DNA of 64,000 nucleotides from Bacteroidota bacterium (GCA_030680835.1 JAUXUD010000032.1:24860-88859), one strand, 5' to 3'; positions 28,524 to 39,716 are shown, counted from the stretch's first letter. Notes: generated by a model from the sequence alone, not told the origin. Numbers and translations: made by a program.

Positions 28524-30119
28524 TTAAAGTCTGATTTCTCCCTTTGCAACCCTTTTAGCCATCAGCATGGCCTGGTAGGCATTAACAATGGCACCGGTTC
28601 TGCACAATTCCGACAGTCGGGTTTTCTTTTTGGAGCCGGGAATAAATACCTTTTTTTCGTATTTAACAGCCGACAGCATAATAATCTGCTTGGTTTGCAA
28701 TGCGGTTAACTGTGGGAAATTTTGACGGATCAATGCGGCCAATCCGGTTACTACAGGAGCAGCCATGCTGGTTCCGCTAAAGCTTGAATATTTATTATCC
28801 GGAATGCATGAGTTTATGTCAACACCAGGTGCAAAAACATCTACTTTCATTCTGCCATAATTGCTAAAGGGAGCAACCATGCGTTTCCCTTTTTCCCAGC
28901 TGCTGGCACCAACTTCAATCCAGTTTTGAGCCGTATAATCCACTACTTCAAAACGGGGATTCGGATAATTGGAATCGATTTCCAGATTCTTTGCATCATT
29001 CCCTGCCGCATGTATAATCAGTACATCTTTACTCAATGCATATTTTACAGCCAAATCAACTTCTGCCTTATTGGGCGACACGGGTTTGCCAAAACTCATA
29101 TTAATTACTTTGGCACCATTATCAACGGCATACCGGATTGCATTGGCAACATCTTTATCGCGTTCATCTCCATCGGGAACCACGCGTATCACCATAATCA
29201 ACGCTTCACTGCAAATACCTTTGATACCTGCTTCATTTTCCCTGCTGGCAGCGATAATGCCGGCCACATGCGTTCCATGTTCAGCTTTTGGACCCATAAC
29301 CTGGTTATTGCCATATCTCGATTCTTTTAAATCTGCATAATTATCGCCAACAATAAATCTGGGGTCAAAGTTCAGGTTGAGCTGATAATTTAAAGTATTG
29401 TTGATCTGGGTTTCAGAGGCTCTGAGTTGACCCATAATCGGTGATGAAAAAATGCCTCCTGTTTTTGCAATATAGAGCAAAATCATTTTTGCCGACTTTT
29501 CCATTTTCGTATGTACATCAAGTTCTTTAACTTTTTCCGGACCCGGATTCACGGTTCCTGTTCGTTTTACCAAACGTTCAATGTTACTCATTAATGTATC
29601 AAAACTTGCTTTCTGACTTTTTATGGAAGTCAGATTTTTCATATACAGTTCTTTGGCCGACTGATACTGTTTTGCCTCTTTACCATAAGGGTCTAAAAAA
29701 GGAGGGGTTGCTTCCAGAGGGAATCCTTTTTCTTCATACGAATGCAAAATCCGGGTAATTTCATAGGTGTCTTCCTGCACATTTTGTTCTTTGCCACCGA
29801 TAAAATTCCAGCCGTTTACATCATCAATATACCCATTTCCATCTTCATCAACCAGGTTATTGGGAATTTCCTGGCTGTTTTGCCAGATATTGTTCTTTAA
29901 ATCCTCGTGTGAAATATCTGTACCCCCATCAATAACCGCTACTATAATTTTATTGCCCTTATTGGCAATCCCTAGCTCGGCGTAAGCTTTTTCGGTGCTT
30001 ATCCCCATTATTTTGTCCGTTTTAAAATCGAGATTGAACCAATTTGCGGGTGCTGTTTTTTGTGCTAAAAGTATAAATGGAGCAATACTTAAGAGAAAAA
30101 ATATTCGTATAAATTTCAT
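28524..30119 (-). CDS. S8 (subtilisin-like) serine peptidase
   Basis: VIDGGTDISHEDL, EHGTHVAGIIAA, SGTSMAAPVVTGLAALI; signal peptide from MKFIRIFF. Confidence 0.95.
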   Translation of the reverse strand: MKFIRIFFLLSIAPFILLAQKTAPANWFNLDFKTDKIMGISTEKAYAELGIANKGNKIIVAVIDGGTDISHEDLKNNIWQNSQEIPNNLVDEDGNGYIDDVNGWNFIGGKEQNVQEDTYEITRILHSYEEKGFPLEATPPFLDPYGKEAKQYQSAKELYMKNLTSIKSQKASFDTLMSNIERLVKRTGTVNPGPEKVKELDVHTKMEKSAKMILLYIAKTGGIFSSPIMGQLRASETQINNTLNYQLNLNFDPRFIVGDNYADLKESRYGNNQVMGPKAEHGTHVAGIIAASRENEAGIKGICSEALIMVIRVVPDGDERDKDVANAIRYAVDNGAKVINMSFGKPVSPNKAEVDLAVKYALSKDVLIIHAAGNDAKNLEIDSNYPNPRFEVVDYTAQNWIEVGASSWEKGKRMVAPFSNYGRMKVDVFAPGVDINSCIPDNKYSSFSGTSMAAPVVTGLAALIRQNFPQLTALQTKQIIMLSAVKYEKKVFIPGSKKKTRLSELCRTGAIVNAYQAMLMAKRVAKGEIRL

Positions 30120-30186
30120 GATTGTTGGATAATTTGTTGCAGCAATTATATTTGATGAAACGATAGATTCATAAATTATTTTTTCA

Positions 30187-30321
30187 ATGGTTGAATTAAA
30201 TGATAAAGAAAGCAAAGGCTTCTTGCCCGAAAAACGGTGGAGAATATTGTATTATGTGACCATTGGGTTCTTAATCCTTCAGATTTTTTTGTATTACTTT
30301 ATTACCGAATTTTATAAATGA
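30187..30321 (+). CDS. 44-aa single-TM protein translationally coupled to symporter
   Basis: MVELNDKESKGFLPEKRWRILYYVTIGFLILQIFLYYFITEFYK*; ATGA overlap with the 30318 start. Confidence 0.75.
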   Translation: MVELNDKESKGFLPEKRWRILYYVTIGFLILQIFLYYFITEFYK

Positions 30322-32018
30322 GTTCCTTAGACTGGCTGGTATTAATCGCTTCCTTATTATCAATTGCCGGATATGGAATTTATAAAAGCAGGGGTCAGAA
30401 ACATATTGGAAGCTATTTAAAGGGAGATAACAGCATGCCCTGGTTTATGGTTGGACTCTCCATTATGGCAACTCAGGCCAGTGCAATTACTTTTTTATCG
30501 GCACCCGGACAAGCCTATACTGATGGAATGCGGTTTGTACAGTATTACTTTGGATTGCCGATAGCCATGGTGGTTCTGTGCATTACATTTATTCCCATTT
30601 ACCACCGTTTAAAAATTTATACGGCTTATGAATTTCTTGAGGGCAGATTTGATTTAAAAACACGCGTTTTTACTTCTTTTTTATTTATGATTCAAAGAGG
30701 TCTGGCATCGGGTTTAACCTTATATGCACCAAGCCTGATTTTTTCTTGCCTGCTGGGATGGAATATTTATTATACCAATCTGGTGATTGGAGGAATAGTA
30801 ATTGTATACACGGTAATGGGTGGCTCCAAAGCCGTAAGTTATACGCATTTGCAGCAAATGACCATTATTTTTATAGGCATGTTTTTGGCAGGATGGATGA
30901 TCGTAAAATTATTGCCCGAAGAGATGGGCATCCGGGAAGCTGTTCAGATTGCAGGTAAACTGGGCAAGATGAATGTAATTGACCTTAATTTCGACCTCAG
31001 CAATAAATACAATATATGGAGCGGATTAATCGGAGGCTTCTTTCTGGCACTCTCTTATTTTGGTACCGACCAATCACAGGTCTCCCGTTATATTTCAGCC
31101 AAAGATATTAAGCAAAGCCGCTTGGGTTTAATTATGAATGGCTTCATAAAAGTACCCATGCAGTTTGCAATTTTGTTTATTGGGGTGCTGTTATTTGTAT
31201 TCTATCAATTTAATCCGGCTCCATTGTTTTTCAATAAAAACGAAGTGAAAAAAATGGAAGCAAGTAATTACTCAAACCAATGGAATCTCCTGAATATAAA
31301 ATACCAGCAAGGGCTTGAGCATAAGAAACAGGAAGTATTTGGGATGCACAGGGCAATTCAGCAAAATAATAATGCACAAACAGAGATTCATAAAGCAAAT
31401 ATTGAACACGATGAAGGTGTTCAGAAAAATCTTCGCCTTGAAGCAGTTGCATTAATGAAACAAAATGATAAAAAAGCGGAAACAGATGATACCAATTATA
31501 TTTTCCTGAGATTTGTAATTGATTATTTACCGCATGGTTTAATAGGATTATTAATTGCCGTTATTTTTGCGGCTTCTATGCAATCGAAATCAGCAGAGTT
31601 AAATGCACTGGCCTCATGCACAATTGTTGATATTTATAAGCGAATCTACAAAAAGGAAGCCAGCGACCGGCACTATTTATTTGTTTCAAAAGTGGCTACC
31701 GGCTTATGGGGTTTATATGCAATTGGAGTAGCCATGTTTGCCAATAAACTGGGTAGTTTAATTGAAGCGGTTAATGTATTGGGTTCCTTGTTTTACGGCA
31801 CCATTCTAGGAATATTTCTGGTAGCTTTTTATTTTAAAAAAATCGCAGGCGCATCGGCTTTTTATGCCGCAATTATTGCTGAACTGCTTGTGTTGTACCT
31901 GTATTTTTACACCCAGATTACCTTTCTATGGTTCAACCTGATTGGTTGTATGGCCGTAATAATTATCAGTGCACTGCTGAGCCCGTGGCTGAACCCAAAA
32001 GCGGAGCAATCGCTGTAA
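30318..32018 (+). CDS. Sodium:solute symporter family protein
   Basis: SSS family TM pattern; GTDQSQVSRYISAKDIKQSRLGL. Confidence 0.93.
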   Translation: MSSLDWLVLIASLLSIAGYGIYKSRGQKHIGSYLKGDNSMPWFMVGLSIMATQASAITFLSAPGQAYTDGMRFVQYYFGLPIAMVVLCITFIPIYHRLKIYTAYEFLEGRFDLKTRVFTSFLFMIQRGLASGLTLYAPSLIFSCLLGWNIYYTNLVIGGIVIVYTVMGGSKAVSYTHLQQMTIIFIGMFLAGWMIVKLLPEEMGIREAVQIAGKLGKMNVIDLNFDLSNKYNIWSGLIGGFFLALSYFGTDQSQVSRYISAKDIKQSRLGLIMNGFIKVPMQFAILFIGVLLFVFYQFNPAPLFFNKNEVKKMEASNYSNQWNLLNIKYQQGLEHKKQEVFGMHRAIQQNNNAQTEIHKANIEHDEGVQKNLRLEAVALMKQNDKKAETDDTNYIFLRFVIDYLPHGLIGLLIAVIFAASMQSKSAELNALASCTIVDIYKRIYKKEASDRHYLFVSKVATGLWGLYAIGVAMFANKLGSLIEAVNVLGSLFYGTILGIFLVAFYFKKIAGASAFYAAIIAELLVLYLYFYTQITFLWFNLIGCMAVIIISALLSPWLNPKAEQSL

Positions 32019-32727
32019 TTGCAACCAGGTATTCATCTTCCATAATTGGTAAAACACTACAGGTGTTTTGTTGCAGACAATAACTTACATCATCAGTTTG
32101 TAAATGCAAAAAAGTAAATCGTTTTGCATGCGATGATTGTTTTACCAGATCGTGAATATTATTTTTATGTTGCTGAAAAAGGAAATGTGCAGCCAGTGCC
32201 GAGTCATCTTCTATTTTAAAACTTGCACCTATTTCTTCAATAACGGCACCTGCAAAAAGTGCATCTTCCAAATTGTATTTATCTTTCCACCCGGCACATA
32301 ATAAAACAATATCATTGTTTTGTTTCAAAAGCCAGTTGCACAAATAATTTTGGTTCAAAAAAGAACCGATAACGATTGCTCCCGCCTGCATTGCTTTTGC
32401 CTGTTTGATGGCTTTGGTACCATTGGTGGTGGTAAATGCAATGCTCTTTCCTTCTAAAACCGGGTTTTCATATTCAAATGGTGAGTTGCCCAAATCAAAC
32501 CCATCAACCATTTGTGCATTGCGCTCAGCGGCAATAATAAAATCAAAGTCTTTAAACATTCTGCATTCTTCGGGAGTTGAAACCGGAAGTATTTTTTTAA
32601 CCCCGGTTTTAAAAGCTACACACATGCTGCTGCTGGCACGTAAAATATCTATAACTACAACAGTTTTTCCTTGTATCACATAATGGGGCAACAAGGCCGG
32701 CGTAAAAATAACTTCTATCGTATGCAT
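31966..32727 (-). CDS. comB: 2-phosphosulfolactate phosphatase family protein (ComB-like)
   Basis: VVVIDILRASSSMCVAFKTG, AERNAQMVDGFDLGNSPFEY, TTTNGTKAI, CAGWKDKYNLEDALFAGAV. Confidence 0.92.
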   Translation of the reverse strand: MHTIEVIFTPALLPHYVIQGKTVVVIDILRASSSMCVAFKTGVKKILPVSTPEECRMFKDFDFIIAAERNAQMVDGFDLGNSPFEYENPVLEGKSIAFTTTNGTKAIKQAKAMQAGAIVIGSFLNQNYLCNWLLKQNNDIVLLCAGWKDKYNLEDALFAGAVIEEIGASFKIEDDSALAAHFLFQQHKNNIHDLVKQSSHAKRFTFLHLQTDDVSYCLQQNTCSVLPIMEDEYLVAITAIAPLLGSATGSAVH

Positions 32728-32784
32728 GTAATTTTTTATAAAACAAAAGATGCCAGAACAAGCACCTTTTGTTAATTGATTATT

Positions 32785-33861
32785 TTATAAAAAAGGTGTT
32801 TTAACAACCTTAGCCTTGATTGCTTTATCCCTTATTTCAATAAATATTTCAGTATCCACTTTGCTGTTTGCGGTGCTTACATAACCCATTCCAATTCCTT
32901 TGTTAAGTGACGGCGATTGGGTTCCGGAAGTTACTTCACCGATTTCATTACCCGCTGCATCTTTAATTTTATAAAACTGGCGGGGGATTCCCCGGTCAAT
33001 CATTTCAAAACCTACGAGTTTTTTACTGACGCCTTTTTCTTTCAAGGCTTTGTGGTACTCGCTGTTTACAAAGTTTTTGCTGAACTTGGTTATCCAGCCC
33101 AAACCTGCCTCAATCGGTGAAGTTTCATCATTGATATCATGTCCATACAAACAAAAACCTTTTTCCAGGCGTAGGGTATCGCGGGCACCCAAACCAATCG
33201 GCATAATATTATATTCGGCTCCGGCTTCAAAAACAGCATCCCATAATTTTCGTACATCTTTGTTTTCAGCATACAATTCAAACCCGCCGGCACCGGTATA
33301 GCCCGTGTTCGAAATCCAAACTTCAGGAAGTCCGGCCATAGCCCCAATTTTAAATGTATAGTATTCCATCTGGCTCAGGTCAACATCGGTTAATTTTTGT
33401 AAAACTTTAATCGCGTTCGGACCTTGAACCGCCAATAATGATAATGCATCACTATAATTATTCATTTCAACACCAAATGTATTGTGCTTGCTGATCCAAT
33501 CCCAGTCTTTCTGAATATTACCTGCATTTACAACCAAAAAATATTCGTTTTCCTTAACCCGGTAAACCAATAAGTCATCCACAATACCTCCCTGATCATT
33601 AGGAAGGCAACTGTACTGAATTTTCCCGTCCGTAAGTTTTGAAGCATCATTTGAGGTAACCAGCTGAACCAGGTCAAGTGCTTTTTCACCTTTGAGGTAA
33701 AATTCACCCATATGGCTTACATCAAAAACACCCACACTATTTCGCACCGCCAGGTGCTCCTGAATTAAATTAGAATAGAGTACCGGCATGTTGAACCCTG
33801 CAAACTCTACCATTTTTGCTCCCAATGAAGCATGTAAATCGTTTAAGGTAACGTATTTCAT
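32785..33861 (-). CDS. gcvT: Glycine cleavage system aminomethyltransferase
   Basis: [53 protein letters not shown]. Confidence 0.96.
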   Translation of the reverse strand: MKYVTLNDLHASLGAKMVEFAGFNMPVLYSNLIQEHLAVRNSVGVFDVSHMGEFYLKGEKALDLVQLVTSNDASKLTDGKIQYSCLPNDQGGIVDDLLVYRVKENEYFLVVNAGNIQKDWDWISKHNTFGVEMNNYSDALSLLAVQGPNAIKVLQKLTDVDLSQMEYYTFKIGAMAGLPEVWISNTGYTGAGGFELYAENKDVRKLWDAVFEAGAEYNIMPIGLGARDTLRLEKGFCLYGHDINDETSPIEAGLGWITKFSKNFVNSEYHKALKEKGVSKKLVGFEMIDRGIPRQFYKIKDAAGNEIGEVTSGTQSPSLNKGIGMGYVSTANSKVDTEIFIEIRDKAIKAKVVKTPFL

Positions 33862-34019
33862 ATAAATTGTTGTTATAAGTATGGTATTATACCACCTTGA
33901 TTTTCGCTGCAAATAAAAGCATTTTACAGCGCAAACGAAGCATTTGCAACATTATTTATGTGATCACTCCTGAAATCGCTTTAACCAGAGCGGCTTGCTT
34001 CAGAGACCTTACGGGGTCA

Positions 34020-36707
34020 TTAAATTCTTCTCGTGTCGAACCAATCTTTACGTTTTGGATATTTTAAGTCGTGCAATGTGGATGATTTAACATTGATATT
34101 GAAGATAAAGTATTGATTGCCGTATGCAGATAGCGGAGTCCAGGCAAAAGTAAATTGCCAGCAATGCAAATCTCTCCTTAAGTCTATTCCCAGGTGGGAT
34201 ATTTTTTTCAGGTTAAAATCGTAGCCTGAATTAAAGTTAATGAACCAGTTTTTACTGGGGTTTACGTTTCCGTTAAAAATCAGGTATTGTGTATATTCTT
34301 TTCCGGGGCTTGAAAACTTATTATAATTCACATTATAACTCATGCTCAGTGACCAGGGCATACTGAATTCGGCAAAACCTTTAGCCAGCATTTCTTTTTT
34401 GAGAGCTTCGGCTTTGGTTTTGTCTTTTCGTTTAAACATTTCAGGAGAAAAAGAGGCACTCATCCCCATAAATCCATTGGTAATAATTCCCAATTTCTGT
34501 TGTTCCAAAATATAAAATTTATTTATCCGGGTATACGTCTTATAACCATTATTTTCCGAAACTACGTTTACATACGGATCAAGTGTTGCCCCGCCGTTGA
34601 GTGAAATTGTTTTCAGCAAGGTGGTTCTGAAGCTTATGGGTATCGTGCTTAGTTTTAATGAATCGGCAAAAATATTGTAGGATGCAGAAGCGCGTATACT
34701 TTCAAATATTTTTACCTTCTCAACTTTTTCAGATGTGTCCTTCCCTTTAAGCCATTTGATTTCAATATTATTATCTACTCCGAAATTAATATTTCCCTGG
34801 CGGCCTCTTCCGGGGCCTCCAAAGAGTGAGGTTTCATATTTTGAATACTCGGCTGTGTTTCCAACGGAATCAATTTGATATTTTTGAAAAAAGCCAAATG
34901 AAGGTTTACCAAAATCAGGTACATAGCTAAGGCTTGCGTCCGGATTTACAACATGCCGTATGGCTTTTAATCTTCCTTTTTTAAAGTTTACCAATCCGAA
35001 AAAGCGTGTACTAACCCCGCCCCTGAATGAATACTGATAGGATCTGCCAAATTCATTTACATTTCTGATCACAACCCTTTTTTGTGCAGTGTCCCATTCT
35101 TTCCGGATGGTTTTAAAAGTCCAGTTTTCACTGTAATCAGCACCCACCGACAAGGTATAATATTTAAAAACATTCACTGAATTTTGAATGCTGGTTGAAT
35201 GCCGGGCGCCATTCCGCATCACCGAATCCAAAAAACTTTTCAGGTCAGCATTGCTTCGGTTTTTAAACAGGAGGGTATCCTTGGTATTTAAATAATTTTG
35301 AAACACACCCTGATAATTAATACTTATTTTTTCATACCAGTATTCAGCGGTTGGTTTCCACCTGGGTTTAAAGGGTTGAAAAGATGCCGCCGATAAAGTT
35401 AAATCGGGAAGGGTAACTGAAAGGTCTCGGGTTAATGTATTTTGACTGGCCCGGGCATTGGTGGATAAATTATATTTACCTTTCCCAAAAGCCTTGCTGT
35501 ATGAAATACTTGAATTGATATTGCTGTTAAAAGCGGTATTTGAAGTAGTATAGGTATTATAGGCAAGATACTGATTTCCCTGCAGGTTAACATCTGCTCT
35601 AAAACTTGTACCGGGTTTTGCTCTTGGATCAAGATTATGTCCCCAGGTGAGCATAAACTGAGAAGTTTTATTATAGTTTTTATCCTCTGGCAAACCTTCT
35701 TTATAGAGGGTATAATTGGTTGCAAAATTTCCTGAAAACCGGTATCGGTATGCGTAATTAATACGGGTGCCCAGCGACCAGCTCAGGTTGGTATAAATAT
35801 CACCCAATAAGGCAATATCTGCATGATCTCCCAACCCCAGATAATAACCACCCTGTCTAAGAAAATAACCTCTTCCAAGCGTATTGCCATAAGAAGGAAT
35901 GATAACCCCAGATTGTTGGCCTCTTTTTAAAGGAAATATTCCAAAGGGCACAAAAAGAGGTGTTTTTACTCCTTCAATTACCAGGTTTGCCGGGCCGGTT
36001 ATTACCTGCCTGCCGGGTATTACTTTCAGCTTTTTTGCTTCAATCGAAAAATGGGGAGGATCTGCACTGCAGGTTGAATAATAAGAATCTCTCAGGTAAA
36101 AATTGTTGTGTTCATCGCGCTTTACACGATTGCCTTTTATAAAACCATCCCCTTCCTGGGTCCTAAACTCTTTCATATAACCTCTTTTGGTTTCATAGTT
36201 AAAGGTTACTTCTTCAATTTTATACTCCGCATCACCCTGTTTAAAAACGGGAGTGTTAATTTTTTTCCCTGTACTGTCCTCTTCACCCACTGCATTTACA
36301 GTATTGTCGTTCAAATCTATTTTTATCCGTGCCGATTTCATGTCCAGGTCTTCAAATACAATTTGAGCTGTATTGTATAAAATGAGCGTTTTTTGTTCCG
36401 TAGAATATACAATGGAGTCTTTAGCTTTATAATGAACACTCGATTTAATAGCCGATGAAGTGCGGGGAAGGTAATTACTGTCTAAATCCAGAGAGTCTGT
36501 TTGAAGCGTGTCTATATTTTTAATTGAATCGGGATAATTACATATGTCTGAAAATGAGTACAAAAAAATTGGACTCTTTATATTATTTACGTTTAAAGCT
36601 GTTAAATTGCTTAATTTCGTAGTACAATTGCCGGCTGCAGAAAAAACAGGCTTAACTGCAACAAACATAATTAAAGTGAATAAACAACAGCTAAACCGCC
36701 TTACCAT
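34020..36707 (-). CDS. lptD: LptD-like LPS assembly outer-membrane protein
   Basis: OstA-like N-terminal region, YFLRQGGYYLGLGDHADIALLGDIYTNLSWSLGTRINYAYRYRFSG, C-terminal barrel. Confidence 0.85.
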   Translation of the reverse strand: MVRRFSCCLFTLIMFVAVKPVFSAAGNCTTKLSNLTALNVNNIKSPIFLYSFSDICNYPDSIKNIDTLQTDSLDLDSNYLPRTSSAIKSSVHYKAKDSIVYSTEQKTLILYNTAQIVFEDLDMKSARIKIDLNDNTVNAVGEEDSTGKKINTPVFKQGDAEYKIEEVTFNYETKRGYMKEFRTQEGDGFIKGNRVKRDEHNNFYLRDSYYSTCSADPPHFSIEAKKLKVIPGRQVITGPANLVIEGVKTPLFVPFGIFPLKRGQQSGVIIPSYGNTLGRGYFLRQGGYYLGLGDHADIALLGDIYTNLSWSLGTRINYAYRYRFSGNFATNYTLYKEGLPEDKNYNKTSQFMLTWGHNLDPRAKPGTSFRADVNLQGNQYLAYNTYTTSNTAFNSNINSSISYSKAFGKGKYNLSTNARASQNTLTRDLSVTLPDLTLSAASFQPFKPRWKPTAEYWYEKISINYQGVFQNYLNTKDTLLFKNRSNADLKSFLDSVMRNGARHSTSIQNSVNVFKYYTLSVGADYSENWTFKTIRKEWDTAQKRVVIRNVNEFGRSYQYSFRGGVSTRFFGLVNFKKGRLKAIRHVVNPDASLSYVPDFGKPSFGFFQKYQIDSVGNTAEYSKYETSLFGGPGRGRQGNINFGVDNNIEIKWLKGKDTSEKVEKVKIFESIRASASYNIFADSLKLSTIPISFRTTLLKTISLNGGATLDPYVNVVSENNGYKTYTRINKFYILEQQKLGIITNGFMGMSASFSPEMFKRKDKTKAEALKKEMLAKGFAEFSMPWSLSMSYNVNYNKFSSPGKEYTQYLIFNGNVNPSKNWFINFNSGYDFNLKKISHLGIDLRRDLHCWQFTFAWTPLSAYGNQYFIFNINVKSSTLHDLKYPKRKDWFDTRRI

Positions 36708-36724
36708 GCACAAATGCAATTGAT

Positions 36725-37582
36725 ATGAGAATGTATTATACAAAGATGGGTGCAAAGCTAATCAAAGTATGGAATTTACCGAAATGGGAAAAAATTGTGC
36801 CATTTTTACTCATATTAATTTTTGTTGCCGCATCACCCAATTCTGTAAATAAAAATTTTAAAAGATCCATTTCAACAATAGTAATCGATGCCGGACATGG
36901 CGGTCACGATCCGGGATGCCATTCACAGGGGGTTAAGGAAAAAGAGGTTACCCTGGCCATCGCACTGGCATTGGGTGTAAAATTACAGGAACAAATGCCT
37001 GATGTTAAAATAATATATACACGCGCTTCCGATAAATTTGTTGAATTGTGGGAACGTGCCGCCATTGCAAATAAAAATAATGCAGATTTATTTATTTCAA
37101 TTCACTGCAACTCAACAAAAAATACCAGTATTCTGGGTACTGAAACTTTTGCTATGGGACTTCATAAAGCAGATGAAAACCTGGAGGTGGCAAAGCGGGA
37201 AAACAATGTTGTGCTGTTGGAAGAAGATTATATAGAACGTTATGAAGGATTTGACCCGAGTTCCCCCGAATCGCATATCTACTTTTCATTATTTCAAAAT
37301 GCGTACATGGATCAGAGCATTAAATTAGCTGCAAAAGTGGAGTCGCAGATATCAAAAGGAATAAACAGACCCAGCAGGGGAGTAAAACAGGCCGGGTTTG
37401 TGGTACTGTGGAAAACCAAAATGCCCAGTATTTTAATTGAAACCGGCTTTATCTCAAACAAAAAAGACCGGGAGTATTTAAAGGGTTCAAAAGGAGTAAA
37501 TGAACTTTCAAATGCAATCGCCAATGCGGTATTTGAGTACAAAAAATCATACGAAGCAGGATCTTCTGCCAAGAATAATTAG
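36725..37582 (+). CDS. N-acetylmuramoyl-L-alanine amidase
   Basis: IVIDAGHGGHDPGC, DLFISIHCNSTKN, PSILIETGFISNKKDREYL. Confidence 0.95.
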   Translation: MRMYYTKMGAKLIKVWNLPKWEKIVPFLLILIFVAASPNSVNKNFKRSISTIVIDAGHGGHDPGCHSQGVKEKEVTLAIALALGVKLQEQMPDVKIIYTRASDKFVELWERAAIANKNNADLFISIHCNSTKNTSILGTETFAMGLHKADENLEVAKRENNVVLLEEDYIERYEGFDPSSPESHIYFSLFQNAYMDQSIKLAAKVESQISKGINRPSRGVKQAGFVVLWKTKMPSILIETGFISNKKDREYLKGSKGVNELSNAIANAVFEYKKSYEAGSSAKNN

Positions 37583-37730
37583 TTTTCCAAGCTCCAAATT
37601 CCTTATTTTTGTTCAATAAAAAAGATTACTGTAATTGAATAAAGCCTTAAACAATTTTTCTTTTTTGATGGTTGTTTATGGTTTTGGTCTGTCAAACAAC
37701 TGTAAGAAACCTTAATACCCTTGCTATAAA

Positions 37731-38741
37731 ATGAAAATTTCAAAAGAAATAAAAATTGGATTATTTGCAGCCTGTGCATTTGCTGCGCTTTATGTGGGTT
37801 ATAATTTTTTAAGAGGAAAAAGAATTTTTTCCAATCTGGATGAATATTATGTGATTTACAATAATATTGATGGAATTGTAAAATCTACGCCCGTATATTA
37901 TAAAGGATTAAAAGTTGGACAGGTAGAAAAATTAGGTTTAATCAGAACCGAAAGCGCCAACAAAATAATTGCAACCTTACTGATAGATGCAAAAATCAGG
38001 CTTTCCAAAAGCAGTGAAGCCAAAATTGTAAGCCAGGACCTATTGGGTGGCAAAGCCATTTCACTGATTATTCCCAATCTGGTTGATCCTATTGAAGAGG
38101 GAGATACCATTATGGGTTCAGAAGAAATCAGTTTTTCTGAGTCGATTTCGGAAATGGTAACTCCCGTAAAAGATAAAACGGAAAATGTACTGGTAACTCT
38201 GAATAAAGTGCTTACTGAAGTGCAGCATGTACTCACAGAGGGAGGTTCCAAAAGTATTACAGCTGGAATTAACGATTTGTCGGGCACCTTGAAAAATTTA
38301 AATCTGGCAACTGCTTCACTCAACCAAATGATTATTCAGGAAAGTATGAAATTCTCTAAAATAACTGGAAATTTTGAATCCATATCCAATAATATAAAAA
38401 AGAATAATGAGTCTATTAGCGCCAGCATTATCAATTTTAAAATATTGAGTGATTCACTGGCGAATGCACCTTTAAAATCTACCATTGAGCAACTCAACAA
38501 AACTTCACAGCAGCTTGCATTACTTACCCAAAAGTTAAATACAGGTGATGGATCCGCAGCCCGTTTAATCAACGACCGTCAATTGTATGATAACCTGAAT
38601 AAATCTTCTTTTGAATTACAGGCACTTTTAAAAGATATACGTGAATATCCGGGCCGGTATGTGAATGTTTCGGTTTTTGGAGGAGGCGCAAAAAAAGCAG
38701 AGAAAAAAAAACAGGCTGACATAAAACAGGAAGGAAATTAA
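37731..38741 (+). CDS. MlaD/MCE family protein
   Basis: KIGLFAACAFAALYVGYNFLRG...VYYKGLKVGQVEKLGL. Confidence 0.92.
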   Translation: MKISKEIKIGLFAACAFAALYVGYNFLRGKRIFSNLDEYYVIYNNIDGIVKSTPVYYKGLKVGQVEKLGLIRTESANKIIATLLIDAKIRLSKSSEAKIVSQDLLGGKAISLIIPNLVDPIEEGDTIMGSEEISFSESISEMVTPVKDKTENVLVTLNKVLTEVQHVLTEGGSKSITAGINDLSGTLKNLNLATASLNQMIIQESMKFSKITGNFESISNNIKKNNESISASIINFKILSDSLANAPLKSTIEQLNKTSQQLALLTQKLNTGDGSAARLINDRQLYDNLNKSSFELQALLKDIREYPGRYVNVSVFGGGAKKAEKKKQADIKQEGN

Positions 38742-38751
38742 TAATAAAGTT

Positions 38752-38973
38752 ATGAAAAAAAATTCAGGCGGTTTATTGGCCTTTATTTTAGGGGCCGCCG
38801 CAGGCGCAGTAATTACTTATTTTTTGACCAGTGATGACGGTAAAGAAGTGATAAATAAAGCCAGGGAAAAAGGAAAAGATATTAAAGACGATCTCAATGC
38901 AGAAATTGAAAAAGGAAAATCTTTACTCAGCGAATTAATGAATTCACTTAAAAATAAAACTCCGGAGGCATAA
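38752..38973 (+). CDS. YtxH domain-containing protein
   Basis: LLAFILGAAAGAVITYFLTSDDGKEVINKAREKGKDI. Confidence 0.9.
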   Translation: MKKNSGGLLAFILGAAAGAVITYFLTSDDGKEVINKAREKGKDIKDDLNAEIEKGKSLLSELMNSLKNKTPEA

Positions 38974-39350
38974 TGGAAAACAGGGATGAAGCGGATATAA
39001 ATTCAGACGGGAATCTGAACGAAAATTTCTTTAAAAATTTTAAAGATACCCTTTACGCATATGTTGAACAAAGGGTTGAGTTCACAAAACTTACTTTAGT
39101 AGAAAAAATAGCAATAACGAGCGGAATGATTTTCAGCGCTTTTTTAATCGCATTTTTTGTGTTGATGTTTCTTGTTTTTGTTAGTACTGTTGCAGGATTG
39201 GCACTTAATTATTATCTCGAAAGCAGCTATTTGGGATTTTGTTGGGTTAGTGGTTTCTACCTATTAATTGCCGTATTAACAATCCTGTTTAAAAAACAAA
39301 TCGAAAAACCTGTAATCAATGCAATGATCAAAATGATGTTACACGAATAA
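38973..39350 (+). CDS. Phage holin family (DUF1469-like) protein
   Basis: YVEQRVEFTKLTLVEKIA plus two TM helices. Confidence 0.8.
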   Translation: MENRDEADINSDGNLNENFFKNFKDTLYAYVEQRVEFTKLTLVEKIAITSGMIFSAFLIAFFVLMFLVFVSTVAGLALNYYLESSYLGFCWVSGFYLLIAVLTILFKKQIEKPVINAMIKMMLHE

Positions 39351-39716
39351 TTGAAAGCAGCTATGGAAATAAATGATATTAAAAGTTTACGAAATAAACG
39401 TGAACAATTAAAGCAGGCTTATAAGCAAACTGAATTGCAATTAAATGCTCAGACCCATTACTTTTCAGAAAATAAATTTTCAGTTTTATGGGCAAGTTTA
39501 TCACCTGTTTCAAATTTAACAAAAGATAAAGATGGCATTTGGGGATTGGTACAATCAACTGTTTTACCTGCATTATTGGGCAAGAAAAGTGTTTTGTTAA
39601 CAGCACTATTACCTGCAGCCGAACTGCTTATAACTAAATACGCGGTAAAGGGAATTGAAAAATTAGTTGAGAAAGTTAAGAAGAAAAAAGAGACACCGGT
39701 TGATGAAACGGAATGA
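39351..39716 (+). CDS. Hypothetical protein co-operonic with YtxH/holin genes
   Basis: 1-nt spacing from upstream gene. Confidence 0.7.
   Translation: MKAAMEINDIKSLRNKREQLKQAYKQTELQLNAQTHYFSENKFSVLWASLSPVSNLTKDKDGIWGLVQSTVLPALLGKKSVLLTALLPAAELLITKYAVKGIEKLVEKVKKKKETPVDETE

Noticed and set aside
36683-36725. Unusual overlapping divergent starts of lptD-like and amidase genes
   Set aside because: Disappears when the more likely internal start codons (36707 and possibly 36746) are used.
38973-39350. Prophage, suggested by holin-family gene
   Set aside because: DUF1469-type holin-like proteins next to YtxH and MlaD genes are ordinary chromosomal genes; no phage structural or lysis genes nearby.
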